Assembly (NCBI GenBank): GCA_035610365.1
Contig: CM069439.1
Coordinates: 22,395,533 to 22,459,532 of the forward strand
Source: Aquatica leii
Taxonomy: Eukaryota; Arthropoda; Insecta; Coleoptera; Lampyridae
Direction of reading: 5' to 3'
DNA: 64,000 bases
Under the pieces are notes generated by a model. It was not told the DNA's origin. It did no database searches and worked only from the letters and a program-made list of their open reading frames with translations. Shown here piece after piece: positions 1 to 12,532 of this stretch. Both the position numbers and the translations under genes were made by a program. Numbering within the stretch: position 1 is the stretch's first letter; every line of letters starts with the position of its first letter.

Positions 1-689
1 AAATGTAACCGCATAAAAAAAATAATAATGCATTCGTTGTTTTAGTAATTTTAAGAAATATTGTAGTGCTCTTAAATTGGTTAAATAAACCATAAAAAAT
101 GTATCAATACATTATAATTCTAATTAAACTTAACGTGTCCGTAAATACAAAAAATATTTTTTTTTAATTAAATAAAAACTATATTCTAACATAAATTGGG
201 ATTCTTAAAGCATTTTGGTGACACTTGCAATTAGTGTTAAACTATAAATACTCTGGACAACTTCTGGTAATAGACTTTAAAGCCGACGTCGATTTAACGG
301 ATAGTAAAAGTGACAGGTCAAGCAGTTGCAACGGATGTTTTGGGTAGGCAACACATTATATCTTAAAATATTTTAAATTTATAAACTTTAGAAAAAAATA
401 AAGTTAAAATTAAAATAGTCTGCTACTTCACCCAATTAATAGCAAACTTAAAGATGAATGAGATGAAGAGAATTGCAAAGATATTCCAAAAAATTGAAGG
501 AAACATAAAACAAATCATTGAGAAACTAGATACAGAGCACATTTGAAATCTAATAAACTGATAATCAACAAATAAACACATAGAGCAAATGATTTGGTAA
601 ACGAGGAAATATTGGAAAAAAGCGATAAGAATCAAAACAGTGCACTAAAAAGGACGGTAACGGAGAGATCTCCTGAGGGAACAATTTTT
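1..689. other. AT-rich non-coding stretch
   Basis: I see no gene here. The only item of note is GTCCGTAAATA at 136-146, which in reverse complement matches the TTTACGGACAGTG motif at about 4443-4455 and 15620-15632. It may be a transposon end. The rest is low-complexity A/T sequence. Confidence 0.5.
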
Positions 690-2013
690 GAGGAACAAAT
701 AGAAACAATAAGCTAAACCGCAAAATTAAACTAATAAGTATTGATTACAAGGGTAGCGGCAACAAAATTGGCATTGAACAATCAAACAATGAATTACAGC
801 AAACAGGCACATTAAAACAAAGAATCTTTACTGAAAAATTAGTAGTACAAGGAAAAGAAAAATAACAATAATTGAAGATTACGGACTCGACGAAAACGAC
901 AGAAAAAGAAATAAAAGAAAAATTAATAATGATAACTAAAATGAGCAAAGAGAAGGTATTCGTAGCAGGTGACTTTAACGGTAGAGCGGGGAAAAGAAAT
1001 AATGATACAGAAAAAGTAATTGAAGATAAAAGAAATAATAACGGAAATAGATTAATAGAATACTGTTCCCTAAACAACTTAATTATAAAAAATGCATACA
1101 TACACCCGAGAAGTTAAAAGTAGTAATGAGAGGTCGATATTAGTATACATACTAGTAGAAAAAAAAACAACAGACATACAATAAAAGATAGAATTAAAAG
1201 AAAAGCTGAGATATACAGTTATCTTTATTTATTAGTAAGAAAAACAAAGAAACCAGAAGATTAGAAGCAAGTAGCAAAAGAAGTATACATACCACAAAAA
1301 GAAAGAATAAGAACTGCAAAAAATAGAAACAACAAACAAAAGAGTGTGAGAACTACTAGCAGATGAAGAGAAATTTGAACAGTGAACGATAGAGATGTAG
1401 AGCAAGATAAAAACAGCTTAAGTGTGCATGCAGTGTAATTAAAACAAACAAACATATGAAAAGAACCACCTGGCGGAATTAAAAGTAAAAAAACCAAATG
1501 AAATTAAAGAAGAAGAGGTGGATAAACTACTTATCAAAAAAGTTAGAAGATACAATGCACACAAGAAACAGCGTATAATAGTAAAAAAAAACATGATGAA
1601 TGAAAGAAGCTAAAGAAACAGAGTGGCAAAACTTTGGCAAAAATTAAAAAAACAGAAAAACCACAAGTTATTTTATAGAGTTTAAAAAAACCTAATAAAA
1701 AAAACAACCGAAATATTAGTAGTAAAAGATAAAAATGAAAGGTTATTGGTAACACCAATAAAAATAATGAACAAATGTACTCAATACTTTCAGGAATTTT
1801 TACAGACCTAAGTTATAATTAATAAAAAAGGCACATATAAAAAAAATATTAGAATACAGAAAACAAAAAAGAAGGTATAACAGAAGAAGAGTTAGTAACA
1901 GCAATACAAAATATCAAAAATAGAAAGTCGTCAGGACGTGACAGAATTACAGTCGCTATGTTAAAAAATGAGAGAACAAGTAATTAAGTTACTCCTAAAA
2001 ATGTTAAATAAAA
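690..2013 (+). pseudogene. RTE-like LINE, 5' half: endonuclease and start of reverse transcriptase (broken)
   Basis: This is the remains of a non-LTR retrotransposon polyprotein. At about 950-1065 the translation reads VFVAGDFNGRAGK followed by NGNRLIEYCSLNNLIIKN, the typical AP-endonuclease GDFN block and the NG.RLI.FC..NNL.I block of RTE-type elements. Near 1880-1965 it reads EELVTAIQNIKNRKSSGRD, the N-terminal RT block, and the same protein continues in another frame as EQVIKLLLKMLNK up to about 2010. Several stops and frameshifts separate the pieces, so it is dead. Similarity then stops abruptly, and a different LINE begins at about 2014. The matching 3' half of the RTE polyprotein resumes at about 3480. 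The clade assignment comes from motif style and is moderately sure. Confidence 0.7.
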
Positions 2014-3455
2014 CAAGGAAGCTTTTGACAAAGTGAATAGGGAAACACTGTGGAATACATGAATAGAAAAAAAATCAATGAAAGATTAATACAAAGAATA
2101 GAGGAAATCTACGAAGAAACGAGCAGGGTTAAAGTGAATGGGGAGGAGAGCGAGAAATTCCTCACAAAGAGAGAGTTGAGACAGGGATGTCCACTGAGCC
2201 CAAGCCTGTTCTCAGTATATACGGGGGATCTGGAAGAGACAATGAGAGGACAACAGACAGGAGGGATAGTGCTAGGGAAAGCAAAGGTATGGTCGTTGGC
2301 GTATGCGGATGACATAGTGTTGGTGGCTAAGGAGGAAAAGGAAATGAAAGAGATGATGAAAACGCTGGAAAACATGAAAAAAAAGAAATGGAAGTAAACA
2401 CGGAGAAAACAAAAATAATTGTATTTAGAAAAAGAGGGGGGAAAAGAAAAAGAGAGGAGTGGAAATGGAGTGATGAGGAAGTGCAACAAGTGAAGGAATT
2501 TACATACCTGGGCTACACGATCAAACAGGATAATAAGGAGGGAGAACACATAAAGGAAAGAGTGAAGAAAGGAAACAGGTTAATAGGACAAGTGTGGGGT
2601 GTGGGGGGAAAGAGTGTTTGAGATGGATATAAAAAAAAGAAAGCTGTTGTTTGAAAAGTTAATAAAAGGGGTGGTAATGTATTGAGCGGAAATATGGGGC
2701 TGGAAGGAGTGGATAGAGGTAGAAGGGCTACATGAAAAATACTGGAGATAGAGAGATTGGGACTGGACAGAGATACACCGGGGTATATTGTAAGAGAGGA
2801 AGTACAGGTAGCAAAAATAAGAGTAGAAACAGAAAATAGGGCCATAAAAGACGAGGAAGAACTGAGGGAAAGAACAGAATGCAAAATACTGCAAAAATGT
2901 TGGAAAGAGATAAAGGGAGGGAAAGTGAAGTACGGGCAGGAGGGCAGAGAAGAGTATTACAAAAGAAACGGGTACACGAGAGAAGAAGTGGAGAGATTAA
3001 GAGAAGAGGGAGTAGGGGTAAGATAAGAAATAATAAGGAGAGATAGAGACATCGAAAAACAAGAAAGATGGACAAAGATAAAAGAGTGCAGATATAATAG
3101 AAATTATAGAGATATCAAGGGTGAAGGGGTGTTTAAAGAATATAGAGAATAAAAGCAACAAAAAGAAAAAAATTATAGCACGGTTCAGATGTGGCAACGA
3201 GGAGTTAGGGAACAAATATTGTAAAAAAGAAGAAGAAAAGATGTGCAGACTATGTGGAGAAGAGACGGAGAACCTTAACCACATGAGAGAGAAATGCAGC
3301 GAGTTAAGAGAAGAGGTTATGAAAATAGAGGAAATCTTAGACGAAAACGGAAATGCAGCAGAGTGGATGGAAAAAGTATGAAGAAGAAGGAAAAAGTTAA
3401 GAGGAGAGCAAGGATAAGAAAATGTATTTAAAAAAAAAATAAATAAATAAATAGA
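2014..3455 (+). pseudogene. 5'-truncated LINE reverse transcriptase, copy 1
   Basis: This copy begins inside RT at EAFDKVNRETLW. It continues with RQGCPLSPSLFSVY and the catalytic block AYADDIVLVA at 2050-2397, then EFTYLGYTIKQDNKEGEHIK at 2388-2621. Next come a TPGYIVREE block near 2770 and a C-terminal Cys-His knuckle, CRLC followed eight residues later by H and then C, at about 3244-3300. Frameshifts separate the blocks. It ends in A-rich AAAT repeats at about 3427-3452, as expected of target-primed reverse transcription with 5' truncation. It is the same family as the copy at 13195-14945 but truncated at a different point. It sits between the two halves of an RTE-like element in the same orientation, which suggests it inserted there. 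I cannot name the clade with confidence; R1/I-group style is likely. Confidence 0.75.
3427..3452 (+). repeat. A-rich AAAT-repeat LINE tail
   Basis: A run of A followed by several AAAT units lies directly after the last coding remains of the LINE copy and marks its 3' end. Confidence 0.6.
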
Positions 3456-3479
3456 ATGTAGGGTAACATGTCTAAAGCA

Positions 3480-4345
3480 CGAACTAATTTGTAAGCGAAG
3501 ACAACAAAGGGCAGAAGCATCCATACCACACGTTTACTGTTAAACAACTTGTTACATAAACACTCCACTACAACGAGAAGTCTGTCTTTGTATTTATAGA
3601 ACTCAAAAAAGTTTTTGATGGAACACTTAGAAATAGAGTAGAGAAAAGTTTAAACAACAGGAAAGTAACCCTAAAAGTAACAGAAGTATGTATAATTAGA
3701 AGAATTTGTTACAAACGAAGGGCTGAGACAAAAAGGGGTAATGAGTCCGGTACTATTCACCTTTTTTATAGACGAAATAATGCTAGCATGCCACCAGAGA
3801 ATGAAAAGGCTAAGTGTGGAATACAGAAAACTACAACCCACATTCATACAGGATTGTGCATTTGCAGACGATATTATAGTAATAGCAGAAAGAGAGAAAG
3901 AACTACAATGAAACTTATTGATATAGAACGAAGAATTAACAAAAATTGGAATAAAGATGAATATAAATAAAGCAAAAGTAGTAGCCATTGAGAATTTTTA
4001 GACCTATCATAACTTATGGATGCAATTTGTGAGTACTGAGACAAAAAAAATTAAATCTACAGGAATAGAATACCTGAAAAGAGTAAAAAGGATCATCTTG
4101 AGAGATAGAATAAGAAGTAGCCAGATAAGAGAAGAATTAGAGATCAACCCAGTAATAGATTTCATTGAAGGGCGACAGTGGCGTCACTTACATAGAATGG
4201 AACAAAATAGACAAGTTAAACAAATATGGAAATCGGAAAAAGTATTCAAGAAGAAAAATGCAAGGACACAAGAAAGATGGGACAAGGCAAAAACAACGAC
4301 AAGTAATAGAAACGAGTGGTATAAATTTGTGAATTACTAACTATT
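3480..4345 (+). pseudogene. RTE-like LINE, 3' half: RT catalytic region and C-terminus (broken)
   Basis: This resumes the RTE-like polyprotein interrupted at about 2013. Readable blocks are KGRS near 3507, VFIELKKVFD near 3588-3618, GLRQKGVMSPVLF near 3720 and FADDIIVIAE near 3866-3895, which is the catalytic [YF]xDD motif. Then comes RDRIRSSQIREELEI near 4100, followed by GRQWRHLHRM in the 4020-4340 segment, the usual C-terminal block of these elements. About 60 residues expected between the 5' and 3' halves are missing, so the target lost sequence or has diverged beyond recognition. Several in-frame stops make it inactive. Confidence 0.7.
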
Positions 4346-6489
4346 TAATATTATAAAAATAATGTATTTATTTTAAAAGCCAACACTAATAAGATAATTT
4401 GCTTCTGATTATATATACATATATTAAAGTAAACAAAACTTTTTTACGGACAGTGCTAAAGCATGAGTAAAATAAAAACACTTAAAGCATAAGAAAAGTA
4501 ATACAACAAGAAATTAAAGCACGTTTACAAAAAAATATTTAAGATAAAAGCAACATTCAAATACTAATTTAAAAAACTAAGTTGGTAAAAACACTTAAAC
4601 ACTTAAAAAACTCATCAGCACTGGAAATGCATTTAAGTATTTCCAACCAGTATTATTTTTGCTACACGGTTTCTATAAATAGTACGTAATTTTTATAGAC
4701 ATTTTAAAATGTGTGCATTCCTTATGTTTGTTTGTAGTATTTCAATTATTTGCCATTTTACTTATTTTGTAGAATCACATATTCGTTGTTTTTAAAATAC
4801 GAAAATATAAGCAAAACTTTTTACCACTCAATGAATACTATTACTTCTTTAGATGTTTTCGATGCTTGATTCAAGCGTCCTAACACCGTTTCGTAAATGT
4901 GCTTAATTATTGACTTCTCAAAAGCAAACGAGGTTTGAAAATATACAAAACGAAAAAATCTTTAATTAACGTATAATAAAAATATTTTTATACAAATGAT
5001 AAATTTACAAGTTAATTTTGTTATTCTGAAATATTAAAATTCTCAAACCACAAAACCATTTAAATTAAAAAACATACAATTAAATTTTTCCTTTTAATAT
5101 ATTGCGCAGAGCAGAAATTACCGCTATATATTTTTATAAAAGTTTGTACAAAAATTACGTTTTTCCAATTGTTTTGCACAAACGTCGCACAATCATTACT
5201 AAAATTTTGCCATATACAAATAATTCTTTTTAATCTAAAGATGTTTTTTAAGTAAACATAGAAAATTGTTTAGTTTCTTTTGAAACTTCTTATTAAAAAA
5301 AAACTGTTAAGAAAATATATAATAAACAAACTTCAGTTCCTTATTTCAAATATTTATAAAAACTTTTAATATTTGTTCAAAGGTTTAAACAAAAGTTTAC
5401 TTAGAATTTAGCTACCAAACGAAAACAAGTATTATTTTAAAAACGTTTTTTGTGTTAAGTTGTGTTTGTAAAAAATTTTTGTTGATATTAAGACTAGATA
5501 ATAACAAAATTTAAGTTAACTTAGTACCTCTGGAACCTCTTTTTTTCTTTTTCGCTTATTTGTCTAAGATTGTCGGGAAAAAATTAAGAAAAGCATGCAA
5601 TAAGTGAATGCATATATTACATCCTAAGTTGTAAAGCTTTTTAAGCATATTTTTAACGATTTTTTAATAATCTTGTAATTTATAATTTCCCAAAAAGTTA
5701 TTTATTACATTTCAAAACCTATTCAGGATTTCCTTTCAACATATGCGTCAGATAAACTAGGAAATTTATTGCAAAAATACTGGAAGTAGATGGCATCCTT
5801 AATCAGTGTTCTACAAATTGATTTTTGTAATGTGATATCCAATGGAGATAAAGGTATTTTATTTGACTTCACTTAACTTTCATGTACAATATTTTTTCAC
5901 CTTGGTTTGAAATTGTGCCTGTGTCACTGTTTCTTTGCTCAGTGTAGAGCTTAGATTTACAAATCCTACTCGCAAATAAAACAGAGCATTTTAGAGTACT
6001 CACGCTGCTAGCTCAACAACATACATAACACTTTTAAATCTCTACATAGTTGTCATTTGTGGTTTTCACATTTAATATTTCTCACCAATTTTAGATTGTG
6101 GTATGTTTTTTTAAGTGAACTAAATGAACAGAACACAGATGCGTATTAAACTTAGAGTCCATAAAGTCCATAAATAATCTTCATTCGCTAGGAACATACG
6201 CTGGAACATCTAAAGCACGTATTGACCTAGATATATTATTGCAGTACACGAAAAGACCTTTGTTTTCAATTCTTCTACTATGTAAACCATGTACCTAGAG
6301 CAAGTAGGACTTTTGTTTGTAGTCGGGATCTTGAACACTCAGCAGCATACTTTAGAAACCTCAAGTCTCATACTTTCGGGTTGAAAAATTTTTTGTGGAA
6401 TTAAAGTATTTTTCAGTTAGTAAAATTTTTCTTCCATAACCTTGTAAACATTTGCTTTACTAGATTAAGATGTAAATCCTATAACTGCT
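4346..6489. other. Long AT-rich non-coding stretch
   Basis: No coding or RNA gene is recognisable. The motif TTTACGGACAGTG lies at about 4443-4455, the inverse of the motif near 136. The remainder is A/T-rich with short homopolymer runs. Confidence 0.5.
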
Positions 6490-9155
6490 AGTAGGGGCTT
6501 TACAGAAAGATCATGTCCCTGCCAAACCGGTTCTGTAGTAAAACTCTGGAAATCCAAAAATTCTGAATTACGAGTACGTACAACAAACGCGTGAAACTAT
6601 AGCAACCCCAACCGAAACAATTAGAAAACTAACGGAAATAGCAATGGTGACCATGCAACGTCCGCAAACGCTACGTCCGACGATGTTTTAGCACGTATGA
6701 TGGAGAAGAGTATAGAACAGAGGCTATGAACTAGCTGAACGGTATTATCAGCGGAGGATCCGTTGAAGCTAGAAATAGCAAGAATCCATTTGAGAAAAGC
6801 GGCGAAAGCCTAGTACATCGCTCAACGAGTTGAGCTCAACACTTGAAAATTTTTCGGAAGACATTCAACCGCACCACGAACACGTCAGACCAATGGGAGA
6901 GGATAAAGAGGAGACAACAAGGAGCTAAGAAAAGTGACTAGGCTTATTTTTATGAAAAATATAATATGTGCATCTACCTGAAGTTAACATTTGGCAAACA
7001 AAAGGAACAAATCGTGTCAGGACTCGCCGTAAACAACGTAAAATATGGGTTAATGACGACACAGCACTGTGACGCGGACACATTGTTACACGACATCGTT
7101 AAGTTGGAACGAGTCCATAAAACAAGTGCTGTAAACCATTGTGTACCCACAGCGGCTGACAATGCAAACAGTGGAGTGAAAACGCAGATAGACAAACTTG
7201 CTTATTGAAAACCTAAACCACGATTAACGCCTAGGTAAAACCAACAAGGGCAACCAAAGTGTTGTAATTGCAATACATACGGACATATTTTGCAAAAATG
7301 TGACAAACCTGAAAGAAAAGCACAACCGGATAGTGCCAAAGATCAAATGCTGACCATCGCTGACACAGAAATCATGAAGTATCTGAAAGACGTGGAAATA
7401 AACGGCCAGACGACAGTGAAGAGAATCATAGTACTGGTAGCAGTAGCACGGTAAAGAACAAAATGATGAAATCAAAATCGACGGAGTTTGTGCTGAAGTT
7501 GAAGTTTGGGTGGTAAACGACGGTACGCAAACCGTAGATGTAATCGTTGGACGGTCATATACCGAGTTGTCACACGTTGCATACCTAAAGAAAGGTGCGG
7601 ACCTTTTTCCTTATCCGCGTGGTCAAAACTACGTGTAAGTGAAACAAGTGTAATAAAAAACGACACCTTGAATTTAATTCGAGCAAATGCCGGTGGCAAA
7701 AAATATCAAGTGGTGGTAATTAGCAAGACTCAAGAAGACGCAATCGTAAAAAAGGGTACAGTCATCGACTACGTGAGGTCACAATCAGTTGAATGGAATC
7801 CGGCCGAAATTAAATCGACAAAGTCGATTGCGTTCATAGATTTGTGCATTGCAAAGAGAACGAGTTAATGAAACGCCAAACAACTTGTAAGATTAGTAAA
7901 AAAAACACCGCAATTGCTTTGCACTGACAATACAAGAAATCGGGTACTGAAAATCAACATTGAAGATAGTGAACTTCCAGTCAGAAGCATACCCAACCGA
8001 CAAAGTGTGTGAGAACGCAAATACGCGTCACCAATGTTGCTGATGACAAAAAAATGTGGACGTTCCAAGTTAGGTGCGGACTAACGAAAACTAAATACGC
8101 AGACGGTGAAAAACAATTTTTTCATGCCGAACCTGGACGACGCGTTGAAAACTCTAGGCAAATCTTGTTTGTTTACGTCGCTAAATTTAATGAACGGGTA
8201 CTTTTAGGTTTCACTTTTGGAAGGCAACGCCAAAGATAGCCTTTATAACTTGCGATCGATCGATCAAGTACGCGGGTGTAGTTTGGTTTATGGACGATAT
8301 TTTGATACCCGACAAAACGTGGCACGCAATGTGCGAAGGACTGAGAAAGTTTTAATCGCGCTACGCGAAGACCATTTAACCTTAAACGTCAGAAAGTGCT
8401 GTTTTGAACAAACGGAAGATGAGTTTCTAGGATTTGTGGTTTCAAACGGGACTGTAAAACCGGTATCTCAAAAAACAAACGCGATACGGAATTATCCACG
8501 ACTCAAAAACGTACGACGTTTTCTTGGACTGACTGGATATTTTCGACACTTTGTGATTTGGTATGAAGAACGCGCGCGACCACTGATAGAATTAACGAGG
8601 ATCCGTGTTGAATTGCGTGGGGCAATTCCGAAAAACAAACTTTGAAGGATCTACAAGAGTCATTCACACGTGAACCGGTGTTCACCCTATACGATTCAGG
8701 CATCAAAACCCAACTACATTGCGACGCGAGTCCGAACGGTCTTGCCGAAGTGCTACTGCAAAAAGGCGATGACAGAGCTTGGCGAGCAGTGCACTACATT
8801 TCGAAGAAAACGACGGATCTAGCACGTAAACACCATTCCAGCAAATTAAAATTCATGGCTATGTGTTTAGCGTAAACAAACTAAGACTGTACCTTATCGG
8901 AATCTCTTTTGAGATTGTGACGGATTGCCTGAAATTGACGTATTTAAATGCACAACGAACGGTCAACCCGCTAATCGCAAGGTGGGGTTATCTGTTGTCT
9001 AAATACAATTGCCAAATAAACCAACAGGACGGGATAAAAATAGCACATGTCGACGCTTTATTGCGAGTAACTTACAAAGAATTGGACGACACAAAACAAA
9101 AAATTTACAGTCAAAGCGAAATTCTACAACAAATCACTAAGAAGATTTTGTTTTA
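6490..9155 (+). pseudogene. Ty3/gypsy gag-pol, decayed
   Basis: This is an LTR-retrotransposon polyprotein in pieces. The gag block at 6966-7208 reads EQIVSGLAVNNVKY followed by DADTLLHDIVKLE. A zinc knuckle CCNCNTYGHILQKC (C-x2-C-x4-H-x4-C) lies near 7258-7300. A protease-region block, VDVIVGRSYTEL, is near 7528-7565, and KKGTVIDYV follows near 7750. RT remains include FMDDILIP near 8288 and FLGLTGYFRHF near 8520-8555. RNase H blocks are LHCDASPNGLAEVLLQ near 8715 and ARWGYLLSKYNCQI near 8977. The order gag-PR-RT-RH is normal for Ty3/gypsy. The integrase is missing, because a BEL/Pao integrase begins immediately downstream. Many stops and frameshifts are present and no LTR was recognised. 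Confidence 0.8.
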
Positions 9156-9159
9156 ATTC

Positions 9160-10606
9160 TGAAACGAGGTGAAAATTACGTTGAATTATACAAGCTCTAG
9201 AAAAAGACAATACAGAAAGAACCAAAGAAAAATAACAGATAGTGAAAGACTACAAATTGAAAAACGGACGATTATTGAAATTAGCAAATTATCTGTAGAA
9301 AATGGAACGTTCGGTGCGCTAACGCCTCCTGAATTAAAGACCGCATTTATATGCTTACTCAAACATATTCAAGAAATAGAATTTGGTAGTGACCTTAGTC
9401 TTCTTTTAACTTCTAAATCTCTTAAGGGTGATAGCAAAACAGTTACCTTGAATCTATTTGTTGATACGGAAGAGATACTTCGTGTTGGATGTAGATTAAC
9501 CAATTCCAATTTACCATACCGTCAAAAACACCCTATACTGCTTCCTTCTCATCGTCACTTTACTAGATTATTATTTTGGTATGAACATCTAAAATCACAC
9601 CATGTTAGAGAAAGATGTTGGCCTATTTCGGGCAAAAATACACCTAATCAAACAGTTTGCAATTGCATATGATACCTGTCTATGGAACGGTTTACTTACC
9701 CCTTTCATGTGTCTGGCGTTGATTATACTGGCCCTTTTATTATAAAGGACAGAAAAGGGTCGTGGTGCCAAACTTTCTAAGTGCTATGCTTCATTGTTTA
9801 TGTGTTTTGTTAAGCAAGTTGTGCACCTTGAACTAGTGACAGATTTAACTACGGATATCTTTATATCATTTCTGAAACTATTCATTGCACGTTGTGAAAA
9901 GCTGTTAGAATTGCACTCTGACAACGCAATCAATCTTGTAGGTGCAAAAATGATTTGCACGAGCTTTATAGTTTTACCAAAAATAATTTTAATACAATTT
10001 CTGACGTTGACAGCAACGAAGGAATCTCTTGGAAGTTCATACCACATCGTTCTCCTTATTTGGGTCGTATATGGGAAGCAAGTGTTAAAAAAAAATAAAA
10101 ATTTACCTAAAAAAAGTCTTTCGGTGTGCTCATTTAACATATGAGGAATTTCATACATTACTCATGCAGATTAAAACCTGATTAACTTTTCGACTATTGA
10201 GTCTAATATTTTCTGATCCAAACGGCCTACAACCCTTAACTCCGTCTCACATAGGTCGCACGATGACTTCCATTGCCGAACAAAATTTGGGTTATCTTCC
10301 AGAAAACAGATTAAATTGCTACGAATATGTTTAACGTTTTCGCTTAAACTTTTGGAATAGATGGCAAAAGGAATATCTCTGTGAGCTTCAAAATCGTTCT
10401 AAGAAAATAAATAACTTAACAGAAATTGAAGAAGATGCTTTAGTTTTGGTTATGGACGACAATTTACCACCTTTATGCTGGAAAATAGGCAGAATCATCA
10501 ACATCTACAACAAGGGCGGCAATAAGCAAGGACGTGTAGCTTACGCGAAGGTTGTAAATGAAGTGATAAAACGTGTTATTAAGAATTTGTTTCTGTTGAG
10601 TGTGTA
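9160..10606 (+). pseudogene. BEL/Pao integrase region, decayed
   Basis: This is the C-terminal part of a BEL/Pao polyprotein. The 9169-9672 segment carries the block with ILRVGCRLTNSNLPYRQKHP then ILLPSHRHFT, followed by H and C residues of the integrase zinc-binding domain. The integrase core follows at 9710-10110, with GVDYTGPF, HLELVTDLTTDIFISF and a degenerate SDN motif (HSDNAINLVGAK, with alanine where glycine is usual). The C-terminal block DDNLPPLCWKIGRI is at about 10460-10500, and RVAYAKVVNEVIKR follows. Protease, RT and RNase H of this superfamily are absent upstream, where a Ty3/gypsy remnant sits instead. There are multiple stops and frameshifts. Confidence 0.8.
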
Positions 10607-11167
10607 AACAAACCTCTAGAACTTAACAATTATTTAACGTTATGAACAATAATATTCGTTTATCAGAATAACTTACAATTTTGCTTATATTCGAGTTCGC
10701 CATTTTACTTATTTATGTTATTGTTGTTATGTTTACAATTTGAACTTGATTTTATTGCGTTTATCTTACGTTACTTTTTCTGTCATTTGAACTTATTTGT
10801 TTCATAATTTGAAATGAAATGACCACCTATTATATAGAATGGAAATTCACTCAATTTTTTTAAATCATAAATTGAATTTTTAATACTATTTTAGGGTTTG
10901 AAGCTCTTAGCCTTGAAGGTGGAGAGCATGTTTAGTTTATTTAGGTCGTAATATATCATCATTAAAAATGTATCCAAGTCTATAAATTACAGTCTACTTA
11001 TATCAGCAAGCAAATCTCAACAACAGCCTTAAGTTGTTATTTGATTCAGCATTATCTTAACCCGTACAAAATTGCTTACAGTAGTAAACGATTATCATGA
11101 TTTTCCAAACAAAATTGAGCATATAATCTCTCATTTAAGGCATTTTTTTAAATTTTATTACTGCTTT
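10607..11167. other. AT-rich stretch downstream of BEL/Pao remnant
   Basis: No gene is visible. The region directly after the integrase is where a 3' LTR would lie, but I see no second copy of it in the window to confirm this. Confidence 0.35.
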
Positions 11168-12531
11168 CCAATCAACAAGGAAACATTTTTGAAATGTTTT
11201 TTTTTGACGTTTTGCAAAAGATATATTTACATTTTTAAAAACGTTGCAAAAACGTCTTAATGGCCAGAATTTTGAAATACTTACATATTCAGCTGTTAGT
11301 TTTATTTATACTAACCAATAACGCAGATAGATAATACGATCTTTGTGTACTCAAAATACTTCAATTTTATGTGGTTCTAAACGAATTTGGTGCCTATAAC
11401 AAAAATAACACATTAACATAAAAGTAAAACAAACATTATTTATGTAATTATTTTATATTAATTGAAATAATTATAATAATATTCACAAAAGTTTACAATT
11501 AATCAAAAGTTTTTCTATTTTATGGATAGAATCTTTCGGAGTGGAGGAACGGCAAAAATAAAAATACCCTTTATCTGTTGTTAAAACCTGAAATATAAAG
11601 GTTGTTTTTATGGTTGCCGTTCCTCTACACCGAAGGATCCTATCTATAAAATAAGTAAACTTTTAACTAATTATGCATGTACCTCTTTGGGTAAAAACAA
11701 AAACCAGAAATAACAATAAAAGATTTTGAAACTTTGTACACAAAAATAATGCTGCATCAATATCAGAAAAAAATACATTCCAAAATTAATTGGTTATTGT
11801 GCAATGTGGTTATTGTCCTATTTGGCCAACATCATATCAATTTGATATTGTTAAAACATCACAAAGAATGAAAATCATGAAGTGCATAGAGTGAACGTTT
11901 TAGTGTACCACTGCTGTAACAATTAATATTACACTTCAGCAAAACTTCTTTCAACGAAAAACGTACCATCATATTAATTGCAGACATATACTAAAAGTAT
12001 CTATTTGAGTTTTACTAGAACGCAAATTAGAAAACGATTAAACTGATACACCTACAATATATTACACAGCATAGCGAGTAATACCATGGAAATTGTTGAT
12101 TCGTTGAAGCTTAACATATAATGCAATTATAATATACAAATTCGCCATCTTCTTACGCAGATACTAGTACTTTGCGCAAATGCGATTATTAAGCACTTAA
12201 TTCAAATTTGCAAGAAAGTTTTTAGAAAAACGAAAAAGTTTAATATGTATTTATTAATAATATGTAACAAAATTTTATTTAGTTGTGTTTTTGTTACAAT
12301 ATATAAAAGAAAAAAGTGTATAGGTGAAAGCAAGCTAAAGTATAATTTCTAATAAAGTAAAAACGTTTTTTATGTTACTAAAAAATGTTTTAAAAAACAT
12401 TTTTAAAATATTTCAATATCAATGTTTAAATGAATTATTTTTAAAACGCCACAAAAACATGTTTTATTGCGACTAATTTAAAACGTTGTAACGTTTTTAA
12501 AACATGAAAAAAACGTTTCCTTGCTGATTGG
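11168..12531. mobile_element. Non-autonomous DNA transposon defined by terminal inverted repeats
   Basis: The left end CCAATCAACAAGGAAACATT at 11168 matches the reverse complement of the right end ending GATTGG at 12531 (CCAATCAGCAAGGAAACGTT). Similarity continues inward for about 100 bp at reduced identity, including an AAAAACGTT block on both sides. No transposase is visible inside, so it would be non-autonomous, about 1.36 kb long. It carries an internal palindrome at about 11495-11673. No clear target-site duplication was found, and I cannot assign a superfamily. Confidence 0.55.
11495..11673. repeat. Long imperfect palindrome (hairpin element or MITE)
   Basis: Two arms of about 70 nt pair across a spacer of about 40 nt. 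The best-conserved core is GGAGTGGAGGAACGGCAA near 11540 against its reverse complement near 11612-11630, with only a few substitutions. The arms extend outward through TATTTTAT to a shared AAAAGTTT block. It may be a nested MITE or a foldback element. Confidence 0.7.
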
Positions 12532-12532
12532 G

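Noticed and set aside
2109-3075. Minus-strand Phe/Ser/Leu-rich frames
   Set aside because: They are shadows of the purine-rich plus-strand LINE coding sequence.
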